A DNA stretch of 38,833 bases from an uncultured Actinomyces sp. (GCA_915063485.1 CAJZDJ010000005.1:1-38833), one strand, 5' to 3'. Positions 7,102-16,136 are shown, counted from the first letter of the stretch. The notes: generated by a model not told the origin, from the letters alone. A program made the numbers and translations.

Positions 7102-7797
7102 TTAGACCAAGGTGTAGTCAGTACTCCACTGATCTTGTGCCTCCAGGCTGGGGGTAACTAGTTCAGCCTCGCCGTTTTGTGCGGCCATAGCAGAGCCCAA
7201 GTCCAGCCCTGCTTCAGAGCCACTCATAGTTTCCGGCGTGTTGGCGGCCTCCGGCCCACTGATTACTTCCGGCCCGCTGATGACTTCTGGGTCGCTCATT
7301 GCTTCCGGCGCGCTAGCAGGCTCTGGCCCGCTCATGGTCTCAGGACAGCTCATAGTCTCCGGCCCGCTCATGGTCTGCGCTTGCCCGGTGCGCTGCGCGG
7401 CTCGCTGCGCCTCACCTGGTGCATCAGCCTTGTCATGGATGATTACCACCTTGGTGTAGTGGGCTTCGCCGCGAGTTAGATCATGGCCGGCGCAGTGCAG
7501 GTGCAAAACCATGGAGCTAACTCGCTGACCAGAGCGCATCCAGTGCTCCTCCCCCAGCCTGCCGCACAAGATCACCGGATCGCCTCGCTTAAATGACTGG
7601 GCTAAGTGCTCAGCTAGGTCTGCCCAAGCCTTGGCGGTAAACCATAAGGTGTCGTAGTTGACCCAGTTGCCAGACACCATTTGCCCATATGAGGCGGCTA
7701 CACGGAAGCGACAGTAGGGTTTTTTGCCTTCCTGCCTGGTTAGTACTGGGGCGGTAGCCACAGTGCCCTGGATGGTTACTTCAATGGCGCGGTTCAT
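7102..7797 (-). CDS. Single-stranded DNA-binding protein paralogue with hexapeptide-repeat tail
   Basis: A 231-residue protein starting at ATG 7797 behind AAAGGAG. Residues 1-115 form an SSB-type OB fold: IEVTIQGTVATAPVLTRQ, FRVAASY, WFTAKAWADLAEHLAQSFKRGDPVILCGRL. The C-terminal half is low complexity; residues 143-196 are nine six-residue units of the type M-S-G-P-E-T. It ends in TDYTLV and lacks the acidic DDIPF-type tip by which main SSBs recruit partners. So this is probably a secondary SSB rather than the replicative one, which is usually encoded between rpsF and rpsR. It may act in competence, repair or plasmid maintenance, but context says nothing on this. Confidence 0.85.
   Translation of the reverse strand: MNRAIEVTIQGTVATAPVLTRQEGKKPYCRFRVAASYGQMVSGNWVNYDTLWFTAKAWADLAEHLAQSFKRGDPVILCGRLGEEHWMRSGQRVSSMVLHLHCAGHDLTRGEAHYTKVVIIHDKADAPGEAQRAAQRTGQAQTMSGPETMSCPETMSGPEPASAPEAMSDPEVISGPEVISGPEAANTPETMSGSEAGLDLGSAMAAQNGEAELVTPSLEAQDQWSTDYTLV
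7210..7371 (-). repeat. Nine 18-base tandem units inside the SSB-like gene
   Basis: The region codes nine consecutive hexapeptides of the type MSGPET, with variants MSCPET, ASAPEA, ISGPEV and ANTPET. The unit is 18 bases, so length changes keep the frame. Confidence 0.85.
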
Positions 7798-8007
7798 TTG
7801 CCTCTCCTTTGCGCGCATCGTTTAGTGACGCAACCAGGATCGACCAAAAGGCAAGCCTCCCGCTTGGAGCCTGTGTATAAGCCGCGTGGGGCCAAAAAGT
7901 TCCCCGCCTGTGCACAAAAACGCCAGTCTGTCAGCCACGCAGCGGCGCCCCCATAACTAGCGCAACAAAAGCGGCAGCGGCCAAGCACAATGCTGGCCGC
8001 CGCCGAA

Positions 8008-8080
8008 GTTAAAACTGGCGCAGGGCTAAAACTGGCTCAGGTTTACTGCGCTGCGTTTAGGTTTACCCCACTACGCTTGG
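8008..8080 (-). repeat. Two sets of short tandem duplications at the end of a GTPase gene
   Basis: Units 8008-8024 and 8025-8041 are 17-base imperfect copies (shared core TAAAACTGGC). Units 8041-8060 and 8061-8080 are about 20-base imperfect copies (shared GTTTAC), the second overlapping the stop codon of the GTPase gene. This is the same kind of gene-end duplication seen elsewhere in the window. Confidence 0.6.
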
Positions 8081-9501
8081 GTCTTCTCCACTGCCAAAGC
8101 CGCGCGTAGGCGGTTGTGGCGGGCAAATACCGCCTGCATGGGTTTAACCATGTCGCGGTTAACCAGCTGGTCAACGCGGCCCCTGGCGGCTTCGCGATAA
8201 GCAGTAGCTTCCCGGTTGGCGCGGCGCAGACGCAGCCAGTAGCTGGCCACAGCCGAGAGCAAGCCCACGGCCACCAGCGCGTAGCTGGGCACTCCCCCAT
8301 TCTTAAAGAACATCCAGCCAAATCCGGCCAGTACCGCGATCCAACCTAGCCACCAGCCCAGCTCTAGCAACACTTTGCGGGGGCGCGGCAAAGGCACTAG
8401 CGCCACCAGGTCAGTCACCCCGGTGACCAGGCCTTCAGGGTCAGAGACCGCGTCTTGCACCGAGTTAACCCAAGCCTGGGGTAGATAGTCGGTGTTACGG
8501 TGCAGCCAGGTGGAAGCCTGGGCAGCCACGCTCACTCGTGAGGGGGCTTCGGGGCGCGCCAAAGAAGGCGGGAAGATTTTACGCAGGCCAGAAGCAATAG
8601 AGTCAGCCACTACGCCCACGCCAGCGCTACGCGACATTTGCTCCTGGAAGTCGGCGGTGGCCGACTCATCCAAGGTGGCGTCACGCTCGGCCACACTCAC
8701 CGACAATCGCGTGGCAATAGAGTCCAACTCAGCTGATGCAGTGCGGGCAGCGTTAGATTCGCGCCCAGAAACCTGGCGGAATAGCTCACGCACCTGGTCT
8801 AGGTTGTCGCCGCGCTTAGCGGATACGGCAATCACGCGCACCTTATCCAAGCCATCTGCCAGCAGCAGCGCGCGCACATCGTCAATCAGGGTTTGGGTGC
8901 CGCCTGCAGGCAGAGTGTCGATCTGGTTGATCAGCACCACCATGTCTTCCTGGCGGGCGCCCAGGCCGCGCAGGTAGCCCTCGTGCAGGGCGGCGTCGGC
9001 ATATTTTTGCGGGTCCACAACCCAAACCAGCAGGTCAGCTAGGGGCACTAGGCGGTCTACCTGTAGGGCGTGGGCGGTGGTTACCGAGTCATAGTCGGGC
9101 ACATCCAGCAGCACCAGGCCGTCAAGGTAGTTTTCGTCGTCGCCGTCGAGAATGGACTCGCGCCTAATGCGGCGGTGCGGGTCTACCCCTAAAAAGTCCA
9201 GCAGAGCGGTGGCGTCGTCGCCCCAAGTGCAGGCGGCGGCACGTGAGGTGGTGGGGCGGCGGGCGCCCACGTCGGCAAAATCAAGCTTGGTTAGGGCGTT
9301 GAACAGGGAGGATTTACCTGAACCGGTGCCCCCGAAAAACGCTGCCACGGTGTGGTCTACGCCTAAAGCTAGACGTTTAGCCACATTATCCATTCCTTGA
9401 CGGGCAGGAATCACCAAGGAGGCGCTTACCTCGTTGGGGGCCGCGTCTAGGGCGCAGCGCATTTCCTCAAGCCGCCTATCAAGGCTGGCAGCGTCGATCA
9501 T
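8071..9501 (-). CDS. Membrane-associated GTPase, second of a pair
   Basis: A 476-residue GTPase. P-loop GGTGSGKSS is at about 57-65 of the protein, switch-region threonines follow (RRPTTSR), G3 is DVPDYDS, and G4 is NQID with D as the guanine-specific residue. The C-terminal third has two hydrophobic helices (LGWIAVLAGFGWMFF and SYALVAVGLLSAVASYW) and a basic tail, so it probably sits at the inner membrane face. The start is ATG 9501, sharing one base with the upstream stop (TGATG), with GGAG eight bases before; a TTG at 9504 is a weaker choice. It forms an operon with the other GTPase at 9501-11072. Paired GTPases of this dynamin/YfjP-like kind are common in actinobacteria, but their function is not established. 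Confidence 0.85.
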   Translation of the reverse strand: MIDAASLDRRLEEMRCALDAAPNEVSASLVIPARQGMDNVAKRLALGVDHTVAAFFGGTGSGKSSLFNALTKLDFADVGARRPTTSRAAACTWGDDATALLDFLGVDPHRRIRRESILDGDDENYLDGLVLLDVPDYDSVTTAHALQVDRLVPLADLLVWVVDPQKYADAALHEGYLRGLGARQEDMVVLINQIDTLPAGGTQTLIDDVRALLLADGLDKVRVIAVSAKRGDNLDQVRELFRQVSGRESNAARTASAELDSIATRLSVSVAERDATLDESATADFQEQMSRSAGVGVVADSIASGLRKIFPPSLARPEAPSRVSVAAQASTWLHRNTDYLPQAWVNSVQDAVSDPEGLVTGVTDLVALVPLPRPRKVLLELGWWLGWIAVLAGFGWMFFKNGGVPSYALVAVGLLSAVASYWLRLRRANREATAYREAARGRVDQLVNRDMVKPMQAVFARHNRLRAALAVEKTQA

Positions 9502-11072
9502 CAATTCGCTCCAAACAATCCGAAGGGTTTCAGCTCACTGGCACGCAGGCGTAAAGACGCCGCCAACTGTGCGGTAGGAGCCACAGCTACAGCGCTTCCA
9601 TCAGGTGAAAGCGCGGTCAGTGTCTGTTCTACCTGAGTCCGCAGCTGTGCGCTAGCCAATTCTAATGCGTCTTGTACCTCAAGTCGCGCGGCAGCTTCCC
9701 GGGCTCGCACCACGCCGGTAACGGCCACAACCAGGAAGTCTTTCAAGGCAGGCGCGGTGAGCCCACGCGGCACCTGGGTGGGCTCAGCGATGCCCTCGTA
9801 CCACTTGGAAATAACTTCTGCGGCGGAGCTGGTGCGCGGCTCTACCCCGGCACCTTCCAGCGTGGCTTGCCCCCAAGCAAATTTAACCTTAGCAATGCCC
9901 TCAAGAATGGTGGCTTCTAGGCGGTCGTTTAGGGCCAGGCGGCACTCTTGTGAGAGCGTGTCTAGGGCCTGCTGACGACGTTTACGTTTGAGCCCAAAGA
10001 AACCGTTTTTAAGGGTTTGCCCTTGGGCTAGGGTGCTTAGCGGCGCGCCGGAGCTAGCTAGGGCCAGCCAGGAGGTGGATACAGCCCCCTGAGCGGCGGT
10101 GCCACGCTCGACATCATCGTTAAATTCGTGGATTACCGAGCCCAGCAGCTGAGCGCAGTTAGTGTCCAGGTTGTGGGCGGCTTGGGATTGTTCGTCGACG
10201 GCGTCGGCCAGGCGGCTTAGCTGCTCACGTAGCGAGGCCCATACGGCTCGCCCGGTGCGGCGCAGCAGCCCTTCAGCGCGGTGCTTGCCAGCCAGCAGCT
10301 GCAACCAATTACGCAGCTCAGCCACCTGCTCCACAGGCAGGAGGCCCTCGTGGGGGCCGACGTCGCCAACCACGAAGAAGGGGGCCTGGTCTAGCCCCAT
10401 CTGGGCCAGGCGCTCCATCAGGTCTGTGCGAATCTCGTTAAGCACCGGGCCGCTGATGCGGTTAAGCACCACCGCAATCTTGGTGTTGCGGGTGTTGGCT
10501 AGCTCTAGGGTGTACCAGGGGGTGGCGTCGCCGTAGCGCGCCGCCGTGGTTACAAACAGCCACAGGTCTGCCGCCTCCAGCAAACGCGCCGCCAGAGCTC
10601 GGTTGGATTCATGTACCGAGTCCAGGTCACTGGCGTCCACCAGGGCCAAGCCGGCCGGGACGACGTCGGAAGTAACCATGCGCGAAATCTGCGACAGGGG
10701 GTGCTTAAGCAGCACCTCTTGATCCTCCGGGTTGCACACCAGCACCGGGGTTTTGGTGGTGGGGCGCAAAATCCCCGCAGCCGACACTTCTGCACCCAAA
10801 ATTGAGTTGACCAGCGTTGATTTACCTGCGCCGGTGGAGCCACCCACCACCACAATGGCGGGCGTGTCGCCGTCCTCAAGCTGAGGCAGCAAATTGTCAC
10901 CCACCTGCACCTTCAAGCTGTCACGCAGCGCTACCGCAGAGGGTGCCAGCGCGGAGACAAACGGGAAGGAAAGCTGATCTAAATTTTTGAGTACATCTTG
11001 CAGTACATCTATAAGCTGACCGCGGCTGAGGGAGGACACTACAGTAGCGTCGCTGGAGCTAGACGTAACCAT
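9501..11072 (-). CDS. Dynamin-like GTPase, first of a pair
   Basis: A 523-residue GTPase with P-loop GGSTGAGKSTLVN, switch I region ILRPTTKTPVL, a G3-like LVDASDLDSV and G4 LNRI (usual D replaced, as in some Era/dynamin-type relatives). The helical C-terminal half would form a stalk. No membrane segment is evident, unlike its partner. A GTG at 11078 and an ATG at 11072 are both possible starts; neither has a strong ribosome site and I chose the ATG. The stop overlaps the partner start as TGATG, implying coupled translation and a heteromeric complex. Role unknown; membrane remodelling or stress tolerance is a guess from the fold. Confidence 0.82.
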   Translation of the reverse strand: MVTSSSSDATVVSSLSRGQLIDVLQDVLKNLDQLSFPFVSALAPSAVALRDSLKVQVGDNLLPQLEDGDTPAIVVVGGSTGAGKSTLVNSILGAEVSAAGILRPTTKTPVLVCNPEDQEVLLKHPLSQISRMVTSDVVPAGLALVDASDLDSVHESNRALAARLLEAADLWLFVTTAARYGDATPWYTLELANTRNTKIAVVLNRISGPVLNEIRTDLMERLAQMGLDQAPFFVVGDVGPHEGLLPVEQVAELRNWLQLLAGKHRAEGLLRRTGRAVWASLREQLSRLADAVDEQSQAAHNLDTNCAQLLGSVIHEFNDDVERGTAAQGAVSTSWLALASSGAPLSTLAQGQTLKNGFFGLKRKRRQQALDTLSQECRLALNDRLEATILEGIAKVKFAWGQATLEGAGVEPRTSSAAEVISKWYEGIAEPTQVPRGLTAPALKDFLVVAVTGVVRAREAAARLEVQDALELASAQLRTQVEQTLTALSPDGSAVAVAPTAQLAASLRLRASELKPFGLFGAN

Positions 11073-11139
11073 AACCACAACTTTACTTTATGTTTGCACG
11101 CACATACGCAGAAATTACGGATATTCAAAAGATAAAAAA

Positions 11140-11215
11140 TGGTGCCCCCGGCCGGACTCGAACCGGCAACCTGCGGATTAGAAGGCCGATGCTCTATCCA
11201 TTGAGCTACGGAGGC
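11140..11215 (-). tRNA. tRNA-Arg (anticodon TCT)
   Basis: Acceptor GCCTCCG pairs with CGGGGGC. The D-arm is GCTCAATGGATAGAGC, the anticodon loop CTTCTAA gives anticodon TCT, the T-arm is GGTTCGAGTCC, and CCA is encoded at 11142-11140. It reads AGA/AGG codons. Confidence 0.95.
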
Positions 11216-11340
11216 TTTGCTTTAAGTTTAAAGCAAAAGCTGCGCAAGGTAAACGCGAGCACAAACCGGTAAATAATTACTGCAGCTAATCACTAACCAG
11301 TTAAAAGACATGCGCAATTCACCCCTACAGATAAAATAAA

Positions 11341-11360
11341 ACCCCGGAATTAACCGGGGT
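11341..11360 (-). terminator. Terminator after tRNA-His
   Basis: ACCCCGG (11341-11347) pairs with CCGGGGT (11354-11360) around a six-base loop, and the minus strand continues TTTTATTTTATC. It lies just past the tRNA-His 3' end. Confidence 0.85.
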
Positions 11361-11368
11361 CTTAAGCG

Positions 11369-11442
11369 GGTGGCTGACGGGGCTCGAACCCGCGACCTCC
11401 TGGACCACAACCAAGCGCTCTGCCAACTGAGCTACAGCCACC
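11369..11442 (-). tRNA. tRNA-His (anticodon GTG)
   Basis: Acceptor GTGGCTG pairs with CAGCCAC, with an extra G at -1 (11442) facing C73 (11369), the hallmark of tRNA-His. The anticodon loop TTGTGGT gives GTG. The T-arm is GGTTCGAGCC. The bases after C73 are CCG, so CCA is not fully encoded. Confidence 0.95.
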
Positions 11443-11531
11443 ATGTGCATTACCTGCAACAGCAATGAACTTTAGCTGCTTTACCCACCTGCACGCCACT
11501 TACGCGGCTGTGCATTAGGTCACGCTTTGGT

Positions 11532-12155
11532 TCAGAAGCGTTCGGCGATGCGCGCCAAAGTGGAGTCAGCACTGATTTGGGCCGCAATGGCGCCATAGTC
11601 GCGCTCCCCTTCACCCTCAAATAGGGCCTGGCGATAGTAGCGCAGCTCATCGATAGAATCGGCGATGTCGCCCAGGGCGCGGTGGTTGCCGGTCTTTTCG
11701 GGGGCGTGGCTGTAGGCCTGGGGGTACCAGTGCTTGGCCAGCTCCTTGATGGTGGATACGTCAATGATGCGGTAGTGCAGGTGCTCAATAACCTCAGGCA
11801 TGTCGCGGGCCAGGAAGTTTTTGTCGTTACCAACGCTGTTTCCGGCCAGCAGGGCGCCGCGCTCTTGGGGCACTAGACGCTTAATGTAGGCCAAAACCTC
11901 GGCGGTGGCGGCCTCCATGTCCATGGCTTCTGGCCCGGCTAGCTGCTCTAGCAGCCCCGAGTGGGTGTGCATGTTACGCACAAAGTCATTCATCTGCTCT
12001 AGGGCTTGCGCACTGGGCTTGATCAGCAGGTCAATGCCCTTGTCTAGGGGCTGTAGCTGGTAGTCGGTGACGATTACGGCCACCTCAATTAGGGCGTCGT
12101 CAACTAGGCTCAGCCCAGTCATTTCACAGTCGATCCAAACCAGCGGATCGTGCAT
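11532..12155 (-). CDS. orn: Oligoribonuclease
   Basis: DEDDh-family 3'-5' exoribonuclease that degrades RNA fragments of two to five bases, including linear dinucleotides from cyclic-di-nucleotide breakdown. The 207-residue protein shows ExoI WIDCEMTGL, ExoII region GNSVGNDKNFL, RIIDVSTIKEL, and ExoIII KTGNHRALGDI with the catalytic His. The start is ATG 12155 with AAAGAG upstream; a GTG at 12173 would add six residues. It stands alone on the minus strand upstream of the tRNA-His gene. Confidence 0.95.
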   Translation of the reverse strand: MHDPLVWIDCEMTGLSLVDDALIEVAVIVTDYQLQPLDKGIDLLIKPSAQALEQMNDFVRNMHTHSGLLEQLAGPEAMDMEAATAEVLAYIKRLVPQERGALLAGNSVGNDKNFLARDMPEVIEHLHYRIIDVSTIKELAKHWYPQAYSHAPEKTGNHRALGDIADSIDELRYYRQALFEGEGERDYGAIAAQISADSTLARIAERF

Positions 12156-12224
12156 CAGGCTCTCTTTACTCACGTATGTAAGTGTACGCAGGCGCCGGCG
12201 CGAGGGTTAGTTTTTGATACAACT

Positions 12225-12275
12225 GTGCCCTAGCAGCTAGCTCGGCCCGGTGGGGCTGGGTAGTTGCTAGGGCAC
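12225..12275. repeat. 11-base inverted repeat between orn and the UPF0182 gene
   Basis: GTGCCCTAGCA (12225-12235) is perfectly complementary to TGCTAGGGCAC (12265-12275), with a 29-base spacer. No T-run follows on either strand. It could be an operator for orn or an RNA structure. Confidence 0.55.
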
Positions 12276-12346
12276 GTTCGGCGCGCCGCCGGCTTAGCCG
12301 CGCAGCCTAGGGCACACCTTAGACTCGCGTCCTGCCGTTTTTAGGG

Positions 12347-12392
12347 CCGACGGCGCCTGGCCCGTTTTACCGGGCCGTTGCGCGGCCGTCGG
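12347..12392 (-). terminator. Strong double hairpin just past the UPF0182 stop
   Basis: CCGACGGC (12347-12354) pairs with GCCGTCGG (12385-12392), and inside it GGCCCG pairs with CGGGCC. It abuts the UPF0182 stop codon at 12393. No U-tract follows, so it may act as an RNA 3'-end stabiliser or a factor-assisted terminator. Confidence 0.4.
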
Positions 12393-15300
12393 TTAGTTGC
12401 CTTGGGCCTTAGTAGCGCGCTCGATGGCGTCTTGCAGGCGCTTTTGAGCTTCGCCGTAAGCACTCCAGTCGCCACGCTTCATGGCGTCGTTAGAGTCCTG
12501 CATGGCCTTCTTAGCGTCCGCCAGGGCCTGGCTCAGCGCCGGGTTATTGCCGCCAGCTGGGTTGGTGCCGGTAGCCGGGGTGGTGGCCGTCGACGCCGTC
12601 GGGCTAGACGCCGTCGGGCTGGCAGAGGCGCTCGCAGTCGCCGAGGCACCAGGCGAGGCACTAGGCGCAGTAGCGGGCTGCTTATTGGTGTTATTGGCGG
12701 CGCCGTCATCACCGTTTACGATCTGCTCACCGGTCTTAGCGCCGGAGTCTCCCCCGAACACCTGGTCCAGGGCGCCGTTAAGGGTGTCAGCGAAGCCAAC
12801 CTTTTCACCAAAGAGCACCAGCACTTTACGCAGCAGCGGATATTGCGTACCCGAGGAGGACTGCACATAAACCGGCTGTACGTACAGCAGGCCGCCACCC
12901 ACCGGCAGCGTCAGCAAGTTACCGCGCAGCACCTGCGAGGACTGCTGGGCCAGCAAGTTCAAGGTTTGCGACACGTTAGCGTCAGAGGAGAACTTGTTTT
13001 GCACCTGGCCGGGGCCCGACACATTCGATGAACGCGGCAGCTCCAACAACCTGATCTTGCCGTAGTTGGGGTTACGCACCCCGGCTTTACCGCTGGAGGT
13101 TTCTGAATCCACCGCAATAAATCCGGTCAGCACGTTACGGTCAGTGGTACCGCCAATGATGTAGACGCTGGAGAGGGAGAAGGAAGCCTTTTCCTGTCCG
13201 GGCATCTTCAAGGTCAGGTAGTAGGGTGCTTGCGCCCCGGCGTCGCGGCGAGTGGGGTCGTCAGGAACCTTCCAGAAGTCACCACCAGAGTAGAACTCAT
13301 CAGCGCTACGCACGTGATAGCGGGCCATAACCGTGCGCTGCAGCTTGAACAGGTCTTCGGGGTAACGCATGTGGGCCATCAGGTCCGCACTCATCTTGCT
13401 CATGGGCGTAACTGAACCGGGGAACACCTTGCTCCAAGCCTTAACAATGGGGTCTTTTTGATCCCACTCGTATAGGGTCACCGAGCCGTCATAGGCATCC
13501 ACCACGGCCTTAACCGAGTTACGCACATAGTTGGCCTTGTCGGTGTCGGCACCCACCAGCGAGGAGGAGCCAGAGCGGGCGTCAGCGGTGGCGTCCTTGA
13601 GGGACTCGTGGGCGGCGTAGGGGTAGTTGTTGGAGGTGGTGTAACCATCCAAAATCCACACTACGCGCTTGGGAGTCTTGGGGTCGCCGTCGGTGTCAAC
13701 TACCGCCGGGTAGGGGTGAGCGTCCAGGGTGAGCCAGGGGGCCACCTTCTGCACGCGCGTGGCCGGGTCACGCACGTAAAGAATCTGGGACTTGGCACCA
13801 ACTTCCTTAGAGAACAAGATGTTCATTTCCCGGAATTTGACGGCGTACATGAACTTGTTGAAGGGGTTACCCACATTCGGGCCACCATTACCGGTGAAGG
13901 TGGTGTTTACCTGGCCGGCTTTAGTGGAGTCGTCAGGATAGTCCAGTTCACGCTTAGCACTGCCGGTGCCGCCCACAATGGAGTAGTCGGGAGACTGCTG
14001 TCCAAAGTAAATGCGCGGCTCGTAAACCCCCAGGTCACCCGTGGAGGGAATACCTCCCTCCCAGAAGGAGGGATAACCGCCGCTGGCTACGGTATTGCCG
14101 TAGGCAGTGACAACGCCGTAGCCGTGGGTGTAGACGGTGTGGTCATTAACCCAGGTGTGCTGGTCCTGGCTAAGACCGGCCAGGTTCAGTTCACGCACCG
14201 CAATAACCGTGTCGCGGCTGGTGCCCGAGACCTGGTAGCGGTCAACGTTTAGCTGTGAAGAGAAGTTGTAGTACTGCCGGTTTTGCTGCAACTGGCGGAA
14301 AGTGGGGGTAACCAGGCTGGGATCAAGCAAACGGATCGAAGCGGTAGATTCGGCGTCAGCCTTAAGCTGGCCGGCGCTGGCGTCAGTCTTGGCGTTATAG
14401 GCGGTAATTTCGGTTTTATCTAGGCCATACGCAGCCAAGGTGGCGTCAATATTGCGTTGAATATATGGCGCCTCGCTGCGTTGGGCGTTGGGGTCAACCA
14501 CAAACTTTTGCACTACCGCCGGATACACCGAACCGATCACCAGCGAAGAAACCACCATAACCACCACGCCAGTGATCGGCAGTTTCCAGGATTTCATCCA
14601 AATTGAGGCAATAAACAGCGCCGCAATTACCACACTAATAGCTGCCAAAATGGTTTTAGCTGGAATATTGGCGTGCACATCAGTGTAGGTGGCGCCGTCG
14701 AAACGGCCACTTGCATCAAAAAGCAAACTGTAGCGTTGCAGCCAGAAATTAACGGCCTGGGTTAGGCAGTAAATAGCCGCAAAAATAGTTAGCTGCACGC
14801 GCGCTGCACGGGTGATCTTAAAACGCGGCGCTAAAGTAATTCCGCCGTAAAGATAGTGTGTGCCCAGGCTGAAAATAGCGGCAGTAATCGTAATTGAAAC
14901 CAGTAATCTAATCAGCGTACGCAGCAGCGGCAAAATAAAGATATAGAAGGATACATCCAGGCCCCACTGCGGGTCTTTAACCCCAAAAGCTGAGGAGTTA
15001 AAAGCCAGCAGGATTTCACGCCAATGCGGCATGGCTTGGGTAAAGCCCACAAACAGGCCCACACCCAGGGGTACCAGCCAAGCTAGGACGCGGCGCATGG
15101 GTTCAATGGCCTTCTGGTAGACCTCCATGCCACGATCGTCAGGGTTGGGCACGTGCAGGGGCCGGGCGCGGTAGGCAAAACGCATCGACAGCCACACTGC
15201 CAGGGCCGTTAGTAGCCCCGTGGTCAGGGCCATTAGCGCAGAGGCGATCCACTGGGTCCACAGCACGCGCGCAAAACCAAGCTGGTTGAACCACAAAATG

Positions 15301-15455
15301 TCGGTCCACACTTGGGAAAACCCGGTAACCGCAATGGCTGCGATAAACAGGATCGAGATAGTTATAGGCAAAGCACCCGTGCGTTTGCGTGTAGGGGTTG
15401 AGGATGGCTTGCCCTTTTTGGGCCGGCTTTGACCCTCCCGGCCAGATTCACTCAC
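12393..15455 (-). CDS. UPF0182 family membrane protein
   Basis: A 1020-residue protein of the UPF0182 family (PF03699), found almost throughout actinobacteria and some other phyla; function is not established. The start is GTG 15455 with AAGGAG nine bases upstream. After a basic cytoplasmic stretch (SRPKKGKPSSTPTRKR) come about seven transmembrane helices between residues 28 and 315, then a large extracytoplasmic domain (about 320-900), and a low-complexity alanine/serine/threonine/proline tail (about 920-985) with a final charged helix. In Mycobacterium tuberculosis the homologue Rv3193c lies in the same neighbourhood as the next genes, so the block is conserved. It is divergent from the PPA1309-family gene, with promoters in the 117-base gap. 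Confidence 0.93.
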   Translation of the reverse strand: MSESGREGQSRPKKGKPSSTPTRKRTGALPITISILFIAAIAVTGFSQVWTDILWFNQLGFARVLWTQWIASALMALTTGLLTALAVWLSMRFAYRARPLHVPNPDDRGMEVYQKAIEPMRRVLAWLVPLGVGLFVGFTQAMPHWREILLAFNSSAFGVKDPQWGLDVSFYIFILPLLRTLIRLLVSITITAAIFSLGTHYLYGGITLAPRFKITRAARVQLTIFAAIYCLTQAVNFWLQRYSLLFDASGRFDGATYTDVHANIPAKTILAAISVVIAALFIASIWMKSWKLPITGVVVMVVSSLVIGSVYPAVVQKFVVDPNAQRSEAPYIQRNIDATLAAYGLDKTEITAYNAKTDASAGQLKADAESTASIRLLDPSLVTPTFRQLQQNRQYYNFSSQLNVDRYQVSGTSRDTVIAVRELNLAGLSQDQHTWVNDHTVYTHGYGVVTAYGNTVASGGYPSFWEGGIPSTGDLGVYEPRIYFGQQSPDYSIVGGTGSAKRELDYPDDSTKAGQVNTTFTGNGGPNVGNPFNKFMYAVKFREMNILFSKEVGAKSQILYVRDPATRVQKVAPWLTLDAHPYPAVVDTDGDPKTPKRVVWILDGYTTSNNYPYAAHESLKDATADARSGSSSLVGADTDKANYVRNSVKAVVDAYDGSVTLYEWDQKDPIVKAWSKVFPGSVTPMSKMSADLMAHMRYPEDLFKLQRTVMARYHVRSADEFYSGGDFWKVPDDPTRRDAGAQAPYYLTLKMPGQEKASFSLSSVYIIGGTTDRNVLTGFIAVDSETSSGKAGVRNPNYGKIRLLELPRSSNVSGPGQVQNKFSSDANVSQTLNLLAQQSSQVLRGNLLTLPVGGGLLYVQPVYVQSSSGTQYPLLRKVLVLFGEKVGFADTLNGALDQVFGGDSGAKTGEQIVNGDDGAANNTNKQPATAPSASPGASATASASASPTASSPTASTATTPATGTNPAGGNNPALSQALADAKKAMQDSNDAMKRGDWSAYGEAQKRLQDAIERATKAQGN

Positions 15456-15572
15456 CTTGTGTCTCCTTCGTGTTTGGGTTCACTAAGACTAATGGTTACA
15501 TATGTGCCGCTTAAGTTGTTAGCGGCCTCGCTTTAGGCGTGCGTGGGGCTTAAAGGATGTAAGAATTTACCT

Positions 15573-16133
15573 ATGACTAGCAACGAAAGTCCTTCAGCAG
15601 CTCATTTTGCCCTTGCCCGCGCAGTTGTAGAGCTCGAAGAGCATGTCAGCACGCGCGGCTGGGATGGGCCTACCAGCGTGTTTGCGCTGGTGCGTACCGC
15701 CGACGCACTGGCTAATGACCCTTCCCTAGCTCAGCTGCTGCCCGCCCAGGTGGTGCAAGATGCCCAGCAAGACCCCCAGTTATTGATGAGCATTGAGCAA
15801 GATGGCTTGCCTGAGGCCGTTGATTTGGAGGATCTGCTGGGCCAGTTGGCTTGGCCGGCTGAGGTGGATGGGGCGGCGCTAAGTGTTGAGCGCTCGGTTT
15901 TGCCCCCGCAGGCTGAGCAGGCTGCCGCTGCTATTAACGACGACGACGAACGCCTGGCTTTCCTATCCAGCCATCCTGAGCGTGAGGATGTGCGCATGGT
16001 GGTGGGCGTGCTGCGCGAAGGCGAGTCTTGGTGCGCTTTGCGTATGCGTTCGCACGATGAGCCCACCCAGGTAGTTCAGGGCAGCGACCTAGTACCGGGA
16101 CTGGTTGCCGCCCTGAAAGCTACTTTGGTTTAG
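15573..16133 (+). CDS. PPA1309 family protein
   Basis: A 186-residue cytoplasmic protein of an actinobacterial family of unknown role. The conserved opening AVVELEEHVSTRGWDGPTSVFALVRTADAL and the later segment RLAFLSSHPEREDVRMVVGVLREGESWCALRMR are what I use to assign it. The start is ATG 15573 rather than GTG 15543; no strong ribosome site marks either. It is convergent with the DUF2342 gene, with three bases between the stops. Confidence 0.8.
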   Translation: MTSNESPSAAHFALARAVVELEEHVSTRGWDGPTSVFALVRTADALANDPSLAQLLPAQVVQDAQQDPQLLMSIEQDGLPEAVDLEDLLGQLAWPAEVDGAALSVERSVLPPQAEQAAAAINDDDERLAFLSSHPEREDVRMVVGVLREGESWCALRMRSHDEPTQVVQGSDLVPGLVAALKATLV

Positions 16134-16136
16134 TTT

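Noticed and set aside
7210..7371. Regular repeats considered as a CRISPR array
   Set aside because: Units are contiguous, in frame and code hexapeptides of the SSB-like protein; no spacers.
13608..14252. 214-codon plus-strand frame inside the UPF0182 gene
   Set aside because: Lies entirely within a well-supported gene on the other strand and shows only valine/glycine-rich composition typical of shadows.
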